From: Paraburkholderia caledonica NBRC 102488
GTDB lineage: Bacteria; Pseudomonadota; Gammaproteobacteria; Burkholderiales; Burkholderiaceae
Length of the DNA: 64,000 bases
Direction: 5' to 3'
NCBI RefSeq assembly: GCF_000685095.1
Contig: NZ_BAYE01000003.1
Location: 248,001-312,000, forward strand
Notes under the pieces: generated by a model
Databases searched by the model: none
The model's input: the letters and a program-made list of their open reading frames with translations, nothing else
Told to the model about the DNA's origin: nothing
Shown: one piece after another, positions 58,258 to 64,000 of the stretch
Layout of the letters: the number at the start of each line of letters is the position of its first letter
Position numbering within the stretch: position 1 is the first letter of the stretch
Made by a program: the position numbers and the translations under genes

Positions 58258-58641
58258 TTACGACAGCGCTTGCACGTCGATTGAATCGACGCGGTCGGGA
58301 TAGAACGCGAGATGTTGCGCTATCTCTTTCACGGCCGCATACGGCGACTCGTAGGTCCACACTGCATTGACGGCACGCTCCCCACCCGGCGTGATGCTGT
58401 AGTACGCACAATCGCCTTTATACGGACAGTAGGTCGTGTGCTCGGTGCGCACGAGCAGGTTCATGTCGGCGTCGTTGCGCGGAATGTAATACACCGCCGG
58501 ATAAGACGCTTCGCGCAGCACGAGCGCCTTTTCCGTATCGGCGATCACGCGGCCCGCCACCGTCACGACAACGCGAGCCCGCGCGGGCTCGACGCTAATC
58601 GGATGATCGGCGCCGGGGACCTTGATGGTTCTTTCAGTCAT
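58258..58641 (-). CDS. DUF427 family protein
   Basis: 127 residues, soluble. The pairs RVVVTVAGRVIADTEKALVLREASYPAVYYIP and TTYCPYKGDCAYYSI (read in parts) mark DUF427, a compact beta-rich fold of unknown function found widely in bacteria and fungi. The conserved Cys-Pro-Tyr-Lys-Gly sequence is intact. ATG at 58641. It faces the tRNA-Arg terminator and stands alone. Confidence 0.9.
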   Translation of the reverse strand: MTERTIKVPGADHPISVEPARARVVVTVAGRVIADTEKALVLREASYPAVYYIPRNDADMNLLVRTEHTTYCPYKGDCAYYSITPGGERAVNAVWTYESPYAAVKEIAQHLAFYPDRVDSIDVQALS

Positions 58642-58792
58642 GCTGTCGAACTCCTGATGATCGGGCGAAATGACGTCGACGCAAAACGTCGAGCGCTCTA
58701 GCGCAGCATACGCTCGTCGAGTGCGATCCGCCGTGCCGAAGGTCACCGGTCATGGGGCCCATGTCACGGCTTCGGGTCTATGCGTCGCGCCA

Positions 58793-58820
58793 ATAAAAAT
58801 GGGCAGCCGAAGCTGCCCGT
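58793..58820 (-). terminator. Terminator of the acid phosphatase gene
   Basis: GGGCAGC (58801-58807), loop CGAA, GCTGCCC (58812-58818). An AAAAAT run on the plus strand to the left gives the T-run for minus-strand transcripts. Confidence 0.8.
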
Positions 58821-58876
58821 CGAAAGCCGCGCCGCAAGGTCGGCTGTTGCTTACCGGTGCCGCTGCGCTGTCGCGC

Positions 58877-60454
58877 TTACTGCCTGACGTTCAGTGCGGC
58901 GGTCAGATCGCCCATCGGCTTGCCGCCGTTGGCGACGAGCGCCGAGTCGCGCGCCGCGATGCCCGGAAGCGTCGGCAGCGAGAAACGGTGCGCGATGAAG
59001 CGAAGGATCGAAGTCGTATCGTATTGCGTGTGATCGACGAAACCCTTCTTCGCGAACGGCGAGATGATGAGCGCCGGAATACGCGTGCCCGGACCCCAGC
59101 GATCCGCCTTGGGCGGCGCGACGTGATCCCAGAAGCCGCCGTTTTCGTCGTAAGTGACGACGACCAGCATGTTGTTCCACTGCGGGCTCTTCTGCAGATG
59201 CGAAATCACGTCCGCGATATGCTGGTCGCCCGACGCGACGTCGGTATAGCCCGGGTGTTCGTTCAGGTTGCCTTGCGGCTTGTAGAACGTCACTTGCGGC
59301 AGCGTGCCGCTGTCGATCGCCTTGATGAACTCCGAGCCGCCGAGGCCGCCGTCCAGCAGATGCTGGGAGCGGTTTGCCGTGCCCGGCGCGAGATCCGCGA
59401 AATAGTTGAATGGCTGATGATGCGGCTGGAAATTAGGCGCCGTCAGATTCGCGCCGTAAATCACGTTCGACGTGCCGTTCTGGGCGGCGCTCAACGCCGC
59501 GCCCCACGCGCCGCCGTACCATGCCCACGACACCTTCGCGTTGTTCAGCAGATCGCCGATGTGTTGCTGCGTCTGCGCGGGCAACGTGGTGGCTGCGCCC
59601 GGATCGGCGAGATTCGCGTCGCCGCCAGAGGCCGCCTTGTTGCCGCTCGGCTGATACGGCGGCTGCATCGTGTTGATCGCGTAGAAGTCAGGCGTGAGAT
59701 TGCCGGACAGCACGAACTTCGGCGGCCCATTGAGCGACGAAGCCGGCGAATTGGACGCAACCTTGAGCGTCACGCCGTCGCTTTCGACGGCCGAAATTGA
59801 GCCGGCCGCCGGGCTCTTGTCCGCGTTCGGATAGGTCGGCGTGCACGCGCACACGAGCCACTGGTGATTGAGAAACGAGCCGCCGAATGCGCCCATGAAG
59901 AAGTTGTCGGCGAGCGTGTACTGCTGCGCGATTTTCCACAGCGGCAGCTTGTCCGCATTGAGCGTGTAATGGCCCATGACGAGGCCGCCCGAATCGGCCC
60001 ATGCGGCGAACTTGTCGTTCTTGCCGCCGTCGATCTGCATCTGGTTCTCATAGAAGCGGTGATAGAGATCGCGCGTCGTCGCGGTGATCGGCGTGTTGAA
60101 ACCGTTGGGGTCGTCGATCGCGAACGGGCTGTTCGGCAAGTTGGCCGTCATGGCCTGCGTGACGACCGGCGTCACGCCGGTTTGCGTGAGGCCGTTCCAG
60201 ACCTGCGGCAGCGTCGCGAGCGTGGAGCCATCGCGATCCAACTGCTTCGCACTCGCCGCACTCACGTTCTGCAAACCGTTGGCGCCGGGGAAGTTGCCGT
60301 ACAGGTTGTCGAAGCTGCGGTTTTCCGCGTAGATCACCACAACGGTCTTGATCGACGTGATGTCCGGTTGCGTAACCTCGTTGCCGCCGCATGCATAAAG
60401 GCTTAACGCTGCAGCGATCGCCAGCGGCGCCGCGCAGATCAGTTTCTTGTTCAT
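58877..60454 (-). CDS. AcpA-type acid phosphatase / phosphoesterase family lipoprotein
   Basis: 525 residues. N-terminal signal ends in LSLYACGGN, a possible lipobox. The metal motif of the phosphoesterase family is YAENRSFDNLYG at the N-terminus, with FGGSFLNHQWLVCACTP in the middle and the distal TYDENGGFWDHVAPPK near residue 430. The family includes secreted acid phosphatases (AcpA) and phospholipase C enzymes; the length and absence of an extra C-terminal domain favour AcpA. It would free phosphate from organic esters outside the cytoplasm. ATG at 60454. A weak Pho-box-like repeat at 60541-60558 faces it. Confidence 0.9.
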   Translation of the reverse strand: MNKKLICAAPLAIAAALSLYACGGNEVTQPDITSIKTVVVIYAENRSFDNLYGNFPGANGLQNVSAASAKQLDRDGSTLATLPQVWNGLTQTGVTPVVTQAMTANLPNSPFAIDDPNGFNTPITATTRDLYHRFYENQMQIDGGKNDKFAAWADSGGLVMGHYTLNADKLPLWKIAQQYTLADNFFMGAFGGSFLNHQWLVCACTPTYPNADKSPAAGSISAVESDGVTLKVASNSPASSLNGPPKFVLSGNLTPDFYAINTMQPPYQPSGNKAASGGDANLADPGAATTLPAQTQQHIGDLLNNAKVSWAWYGGAWGAALSAAQNGTSNVIYGANLTAPNFQPHHQPFNYFADLAPGTANRSQHLLDGGLGGSEFIKAIDSGTLPQVTFYKPQGNLNEHPGYTDVASGDQHIADVISHLQKSPQWNNMLVVVTYDENGGFWDHVAPPKADRWGPGTRIPALIISPFAKKGFVDHTQYDTTSILRFIAHRFSLPTLPGIAARDSALVANGGKPMGDLTAALNVRQ

Positions 60455-60540
60455 CTTTGTAAGTTCTCTCTCTCGCGTTGGGGACGGGCCGCGTGCGTTT
60501 GATAGCTCGATGACCGCCCGCGAAAGTGTGGCGATGCAAT

Positions 60541-60558
60541 TTGACAGAAAGATGTATT
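60541..60558 (-). promoter_or_regulatory. Weak Pho-box-like site facing the acid phosphatase gene
   Basis: On the minus strand AATACAT - CTTT - CTGTCAA, 7-4-7 spacing, with CACACT as -10 candidate ten bases later. The first half-site is degenerate. Confidence 0.4.
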
Positions 60559-60599
60559 CATTACGAATTGCTTCGGCGAGGCGGCTCGCTGTGGGGCGA

Positions 60600-60617
60600 A
60601 TGTCATTTGAACGTCAT
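60600..60617 (+). promoter_or_regulatory. Pho-box-like site facing the di-haem peroxidase gene
   Basis: ATGTCAT - TTGA - ACGTCAT, 7-4-7 direct repeat; TACGCT at 60628-60633 lies ten bases later, the same spacing as at pstS. The half-sites equal those before ppk. Confidence 0.65.
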
Positions 60618-60651
60618 ATCCATGAAATACGCTCGCGAACTTCATATCGCA

Positions 60652-60669
60652 CATTCACATCATTCACAT
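60652..60669 (+). repeat. Tandem 9-bp repeat CATTCACAT x2
   Basis: Two perfect adjacent copies (60652-60660 and 60661-60669), overlapping the first possible ATG of the peroxidase gene. Confidence 0.7.
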
Positions 60670-62110
60670 GCGGCTCGGTCTGACGGAGATCCGGAAAACA
60701 GTAGCGCCCGACGCGGCGCTGTCGCGCGCGAGGCCGGCGGTCAACCGCGGATGTCGCGCGATGGCGTTTTCATTCGTGGTTGCGGGAATGGCGGTGAGCA
60801 TGAGTCTCGCTGGCTGCGATGCCGGCGCAACGGCCGCTGCTGCGGATGCGGGTGCCAGCGCGGCTCGTGCTTCGGTGGATTCCGCTGCGGCCGTCGTGCG
60901 GGTTGCGGCGCATGAGGTGACACATGAGGTGAAGCAACCCGCAGCTCAGCCGGCGACGTCGGGCGGCGGTCAATCGCGCGGACAAGTCTACGAGGCCGTG
61001 CGGCAGATGACTGCGCTCGGCAAGCAACTGTTCTTCGATCCGTCGCTATCCGGCTCGGGCAAGCTGGCGTGCGCGTCGTGCCACAGTCCGGACCACGCGT
61101 TTTCGCCGGCCAACTCGCTGTCCGTGCAACTGGGCGGCGGCGACATGCACCGCACCGGCATGCGCGCTGCGCCGACGCTCAAATATCTGCAATCGGTGCC
61201 TGCGTTCGCCGAGCACTATCACGAGTCCGACGACGAAGGCGACGAAAGCGTCGATGCCGGTCCAACCGGCGGCCTCACGTGGGACGGCCGCGTGGATCGC
61301 GGCAGCGACCAGGCGCGCATTCCATTGCTGTCGTCGTTCGAAATGGGCAGCTCGCCGGCCAAGGTGACCGCCGCGATCAAGGCTGCGCCGTATGCAGGCG
61401 CCTTCCGCGCCGCGTTCGGTGAACATATTTTCGATAGCGACGACGCGACGTTCAAAGCCGTGCTGCAAGCGCTCGAAACCTTCGAGCAGACGCCCGAAGT
61501 CTTCTACCCGTACACCAGCAAATACGACGCTTATCTGGCCGGAAAGACGCAACTCACAAAAGCCGAGCTGCACGGTTTGCAACTTTTCAACGACGAAAAG
61601 AAGGGCAACTGCGCGAGCTGTCACATCAGTCAGCGGACGCTGGACGGGGCGCCGCCGCAGTTCAGCGACTTCGGGCTGATTGCGATCGGCGTGCCGCGCA
61701 ATCGCGCGTTGCCCGTGAACCGCGATCCGCGCTTCTACGATCTTGGCGCATGCGGCCCGGAGCGGGCCGACCTGGAGGGACGCGCGGAGTTCTGCGGCAT
61801 CTTTCGCACGCCGACGTTGCGCAACGTTGCGTTGAAGAAGAGTTTCTTCCACAACGGTATCTATCATTCGCTCGAACAGGTACTGCACTTTTATGCCGAA
61901 CGCGACACGAACCCGGAGAAGTTCTATCCGGTGTCGAAAGGGAAGGTGCAGAAGTTCGACGATCTGCCGCAGCGTTACTGGGCGAACCTGAATACGGAGC
62001 CGCCGTTCGACCGCAAGCCGGGCGACAAACCGGCGCTGAATGACGCGGAGATCAAGGACATCGTGGCGTTTCTGAATACGCTCACCGATGGCTATAAGAC
62101 GGGGAGCTGA
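60668..62110 (+). CDS. Di-haem cytochrome c peroxidase (CcpA/MauG family)
   Basis: 480 residues from ATG 60668, or 449 from ATG 60761. Lipobox SLAGC near residue 50. An Ala/Val-rich linker (to about residue 110) leads into a bacterial di-haem peroxidase with two c-type haem sites, CASCHSPDHAF and CASCHISQRTL, and the conserved GKQLFFDPSLSGSG, GLTWDGR, FRTPTLRNVALKKSFFHNG and the final NDAEIKDIVAFLNTL. Such enzymes reduce hydrogen peroxide in the periplasm or modify proteins (MauG). The start is unclear; neither ATG has a good ribosome binding site. It is divergent from the acid phosphatase gene, with 213 bases between. Confidence 0.92.
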   Translation: MRLGLTEIRKTVAPDAALSRARPAVNRGCRAMAFSFVVAGMAVSMSLAGCDAGATAAAADAGASAARASVDSAAAVVRVAAHEVTHEVKQPAAQPATSGGGQSRGQVYEAVRQMTALGKQLFFDPSLSGSGKLACASCHSPDHAFSPANSLSVQLGGGDMHRTGMRAAPTLKYLQSVPAFAEHYHESDDEGDESVDAGPTGGLTWDGRVDRGSDQARIPLLSSFEMGSSPAKVTAAIKAAPYAGAFRAAFGEHIFDSDDATFKAVLQALETFEQTPEVFYPYTSKYDAYLAGKTQLTKAELHGLQLFNDEKKGNCASCHISQRTLDGAPPQFSDFGLIAIGVPRNRALPVNRDPRFYDLGACGPERADLEGRAEFCGIFRTPTLRNVALKKSFFHNGIYHSLEQVLHFYAERDTNPEKFYPVSKGKVQKFDDLPQRYWANLNTEPPFDRKPGDKPALNDAEIKDIVAFLNTLTDGYKTGS

Positions 62111-62182
62111 CGAAGAAGCTTCGCGAGCGGCGCGCCGCCGGATGCGCGGCCGGCCCGCGGTGATCTCGCGGTAACAGGCGTT

Positions 62183-62422
62183 TCAGATAGACGCGCCGGC
62201 GGCGATGCAGAAACAGGCGGCGAGCAGCAGCGCAAAAGAGACGAGCACGCATGCGATGCCTACGCGCGTCACGATGTTCGGCCAGCGGGGACGGCGCAGT
62301 CCGTCGATCGGGATGATGGGCCGCGCGAGACCGGGATCGCATCGGATAGCGACCGGCACGAGCGCCACGCAAAGCAGCGCGAGTGCGACGGCAACGGTTT
62401 CCAGTGCAACGGTGAATTCCAT
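62183..62422 (-). CDS. Small membrane protein, hypothetical
   Basis: 79 residues with two hydrophobic segments (VALETVAVALALLCVALVPVA and IVTRVGIACVLVSFALLLAACFC, read loosely) joined by a Pro/Arg-rich loop (PIIPIDGLRRPRWPN). The family is not known to me. ATG at 62422 lacks a clear ribosome binding site. It converges with the peroxidase gene (73 bases). Confidence 0.6.
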   Translation of the reverse strand: MEFTVALETVAVALALLCVALVPVAIRCDPGLARPIIPIDGLRRPRWPNIVTRVGIACVLVSFALLLAACFCIAAGASI

Positions 62423-62768
62423 GATTGGGCGTTTGAAGAGGTCAATGCGAAAGCGCAATACGGCCAATCTTAGGAAAGCGTGACGTCCGGCGATATGGGA
62501 GCCATCCTAAAAATGAGAGCGACTAAATCAGACTGACCAGGTGAGAGCGGCTGATTGAGAGCGACTACCGGTCGCGAGCTGTAGCCTCGCTTCGCGCATT
62601 GTTTCGGCGGGCGATTGTCGCGTGGACGGGGAACGAGTCGCCTCGGCGCAGCGCGCCAAAGCTGTCGCGACGGACATGCTATGCTTTTGGGGTCCAGATC
62701 AAGAGCGGCCATCAGTGCGCTCGATACCGCCCAAAAACGCAGTACAAACGTATCCGAGGAGCCCCTTC

Positions 62769-63158
62769 ATGTCGATGCGAACCCGTGCACTCCGTCAACT
62801 GACCGCCGCCGGTCTCCTGCTTGGAGCGGCCATCGGCGCGCAAGCGGCGAATCTCGGTTTCCTCAATGACACGCCGATCAGCTACATGAAAGAGCGCGAC
62901 GTCGAGTCGATCAAGCATGCGGTCTTCGCCGCACTCGACGAAAAGCACGACGGCGAAAGCACCAACTGGGTCAACGAAGGCACCCGCAACAGCGTGAAGA
63001 TCGACGCGACCATTACGGTCGCGAGCACGTCGAAGGAAGGCGAGCGCACGTGTCGCGACCTCGGTGTCGTGCTCAGTGCAAAAGGGCAGTCCATGAACCT
63101 GCGCCCGCAGTTCTGCAAGCAGGGCGACGGCAAGTGGCAGTTGCAGAAGAAGCACTAA
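62769..63158 (+). CDS. Secreted protein of unknown function (surface antigen-like)
   Basis: 129 residues. Signal peptide cleaved near AIGAQA-AN. The mature part begins NLGFLNDTPISYMKERD and later carries ERTCRDLGVVL and LRPQFCKQGDGKWQL, with two Cys that could pair. It recalls short surface-antigen-type domains found in proteobacterial envelope proteins, but I do not name the family. GAGGAG stands about eight bases before the ATG at 62769. The NUDIX gene follows 82 bases later. Confidence 0.8.
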   Translation: MSMRTRALRQLTAAGLLLGAAIGAQAANLGFLNDTPISYMKERDVESIKHAVFAALDEKHDGESTNWVNEGTRNSVKIDATITVASTSKEGERTCRDLGVVLSAKGQSMNLRPQFCKQGDGKWQLQKKH

Positions 63159-63240
63159 GCATGTGTTCAGTCGTGGAAATACCGGCGGGTCGTTTGCGAG
63201 CACGCACGGATGCCGTGAGTCAGACCGGATCGGAGCGGCG

Positions 63241-63690
63241 ATGAGCCCGCGGATAGTCTCGTGCGGTATCGTGCTACTCGATCCCGAAGGCCGCGTGCTG
63301 CTCGCGCATGCCACCGAGACATCGCATTGGGACATTCCGAAAGGTCATGGCGAGGAAGGCGAGGCGCCGCACGTCACCGCGCTGCGCGAGATGGTCGAAG
63401 AGACCGGAGTCGCGATCGAGCCGGAGCGTCTGAAGGATTTGGGCCTGTTCGTCTACCGGCGCGACAAGGATCTGCATCTGTTCGCGGCGCGCGCCACCGC
63501 CGATGAACTCGACCTGAGCTCCTACACCTGCACGTCGCTGTTTCCGCGCCGCTCGGACGGTAAGCTGATTCCCGAGATGGATGCCTATCGTTGGACCGCG
63601 CCCGACGAAGCGGAAAAGTACGCGAGCCGCAGCCTCGCGCGGCTCTTTCAAACCACGCTTTCACTGACGGAATTGCACCGGTCGTTATAG
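63241..63690 (+). CDS. NUDIX hydrolase
   Basis: 149 residues. The Nudix box is complete: G-x5-E-x7-R-E-x-x-E-E-x-G-V, read from GHGEEGEAP to REMVEETGV (about residues 38-60). It starts with RIVSCGIVLLDPEGRVLLAHA. The class hydrolyses nucleoside diphosphates linked to another moiety. Exact substrate cannot be assigned. The ATG at 63241 is the family start; the open frame extends 26 codons further. Confidence 0.92.
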   Translation: MSPRIVSCGIVLLDPEGRVLLAHATETSHWDIPKGHGEEGEAPHVTALREMVEETGVAIEPERLKDLGLFVYRRDKDLHLFAARATADELDLSSYTCTSLFPRRSDGKLIPEMDAYRWTAPDEAEKYASRSLARLFQTTLSLTELHRSL

Positions 63691-63771
63691 CGGCGACGCA
63701 GCGCCGCACGCGCGCTAGCCGTGCATTGCGTCTGTCGGCTTCGCCGGTTCGACGCGAGAGAAGGCACGCAC

Positions 63772-63812
63772 AAAGAAAAAGGCGTGCATCCAATGAAACG
63801 GATGCACGCCCT
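63772..63812 (-). terminator. Terminator of glnS
   Basis: GGCGTGCATCC (63781-63791), 8-nt loop, GGATGCACGCC (63800-63810). The A-run at 63772-63780 supplies the T-run for the minus strand. Confidence 0.85.
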
Positions 63813-63883
63813 GGTCGATCACTGGTGCGCGACTAACGCCCTCTGAAGCGGCGACGCTTGCGGTTAGCCGTTGTCTTCGCCGC

Positions 63884-64000
63884 TTACGCCGGCTTGCCCC
63901 AACTGTCGCGCAAACTCACGATCCGGTTGAACACAGGCTTGCCCGGCTGCGAGTCCACGCGGTCCGCGACAAAGTAACCGTGACGCTCGAACTGATAGCG
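63884..64000 (-). CDS. glnS: Glutaminyl-tRNA synthetase, C-terminal end (rest outside window)
   Basis: Only the last 38 codons are present, open to the right edge. The sequence [30 protein letters not shown] is the conserved C-terminal beta-barrel end of GlnRS. It charges tRNA-Gln in the cytoplasm. Its terminator is at 63772-63812. Confidence 0.9.
   Translation of the reverse strand, partial: RYQFERHGYFVADRVDSQPGKPVFNRIVSLRDSWGKPA

Overview
The window is GC-rich chromosomal DNA from a betaproteobacterium of the Burkholderiaceae, most likely Paraburkholderia or a close relative. The evidence is the gene order (greA-yhbY-rlmE-ftsH-folP-glmM running straight into pstSCAB-phoU-phoBR, then ppk/ppx), the family content (DUF2214, DUF3309, DUF4149 and OlsB-type proteins) and the protein sequences. 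This is a recall-based judgement; no database was searched. It is a core-genome region: I see no insertion sequence, prophage, integrase, CRISPR array or plasmid gene. Both ends cut through genes (uvrC at the left, glnS at the right).

Layout. 1-2.7 kb: uvrC 3' part, pgsA, then two identical tRNA-Gly genes and tRNA-Cys behind a clear sigma70 promoter. 2.8-5.3 kb: TraB/GumN protein, GAF-GGDEF diguanylate cyclase, ElaA-type acetyltransferase. 5.4-7.5 kb (minus strand): CtaG-like, PCu(A)C and SCO proteins, a copper-delivery cluster for cytochrome oxidase. 7.8-10.1 kb: otsBA trehalose synthesis. 10.2-17.5 kb: two ABC exporters on the minus strand around a glycosyltransferase and two membrane proteins. 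18-23 kb: tRNA-Val, dnaQ, rnhA and a SAM methyltransferase on the minus strand, divergent from gloB (the same neighbourhood as gloB-yafS-rnhA-dnaQ in E. coli), then an MltD-type transglycosylase. 23-24.4 kb: an MFS transporter. 24.8-36.6 kb: carAB, greA, DUF4149, yhbY, rlmE, ftsH, folP, glmM. 36.9-47.8 kb: the phosphate regulon pstSCAB-phoU-phoB-phoR with two tandem Pho boxes, facing ppk, which diverges from ppx. 47.9-58 kb: OlsB-type acyltransferase, SixA-like phosphatase, tRNA-Pro, several very small membrane or lipoprotein genes, MATE exporter, pentapeptide-repeat protein, a gene-free hairpin-rich stretch, NlpD-like protein, mutarotase, UppP. 58-64 kb: tRNA-Arg, DUF427, an acid phosphatase divergent from a di-haem peroxidase, small envelope proteins, a NUDIX hydrolase and the end of glnS.

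How the genes work together. The phosphate theme dominates: uptake (PstSCAB), sensing (PhoU/PhoR/PhoB), polyphosphate storage (Ppk/Ppx) and a secreted phosphatase. Pho-box-like direct repeats with the spacing seen at pstS also occur before ppk and between the acid phosphatase and the di-haem peroxidase, which extends the likely regulon within this window. Other groups cover DNA maintenance (uvrC, dnaQ, rnhA), envelope work (pgsA, uppP, mltD, nlpD-like, glmM, ftsH), pyrimidine/arginine precursor supply (carAB) and osmoprotection (otsBA).

I did not find a clear new multi-gene system. The observations most worth testing are a candidate small RNA at about 53970-54047 inside a gene-free island, a folded RNA element between carB and greA, the Pho-box-linked peroxidase/phosphatase pair, three very small proteins (28, 58 and 55 residues) that default gene callers could miss, and an in-frame 12-bp tandem repeat inside the methyltransferase gene.
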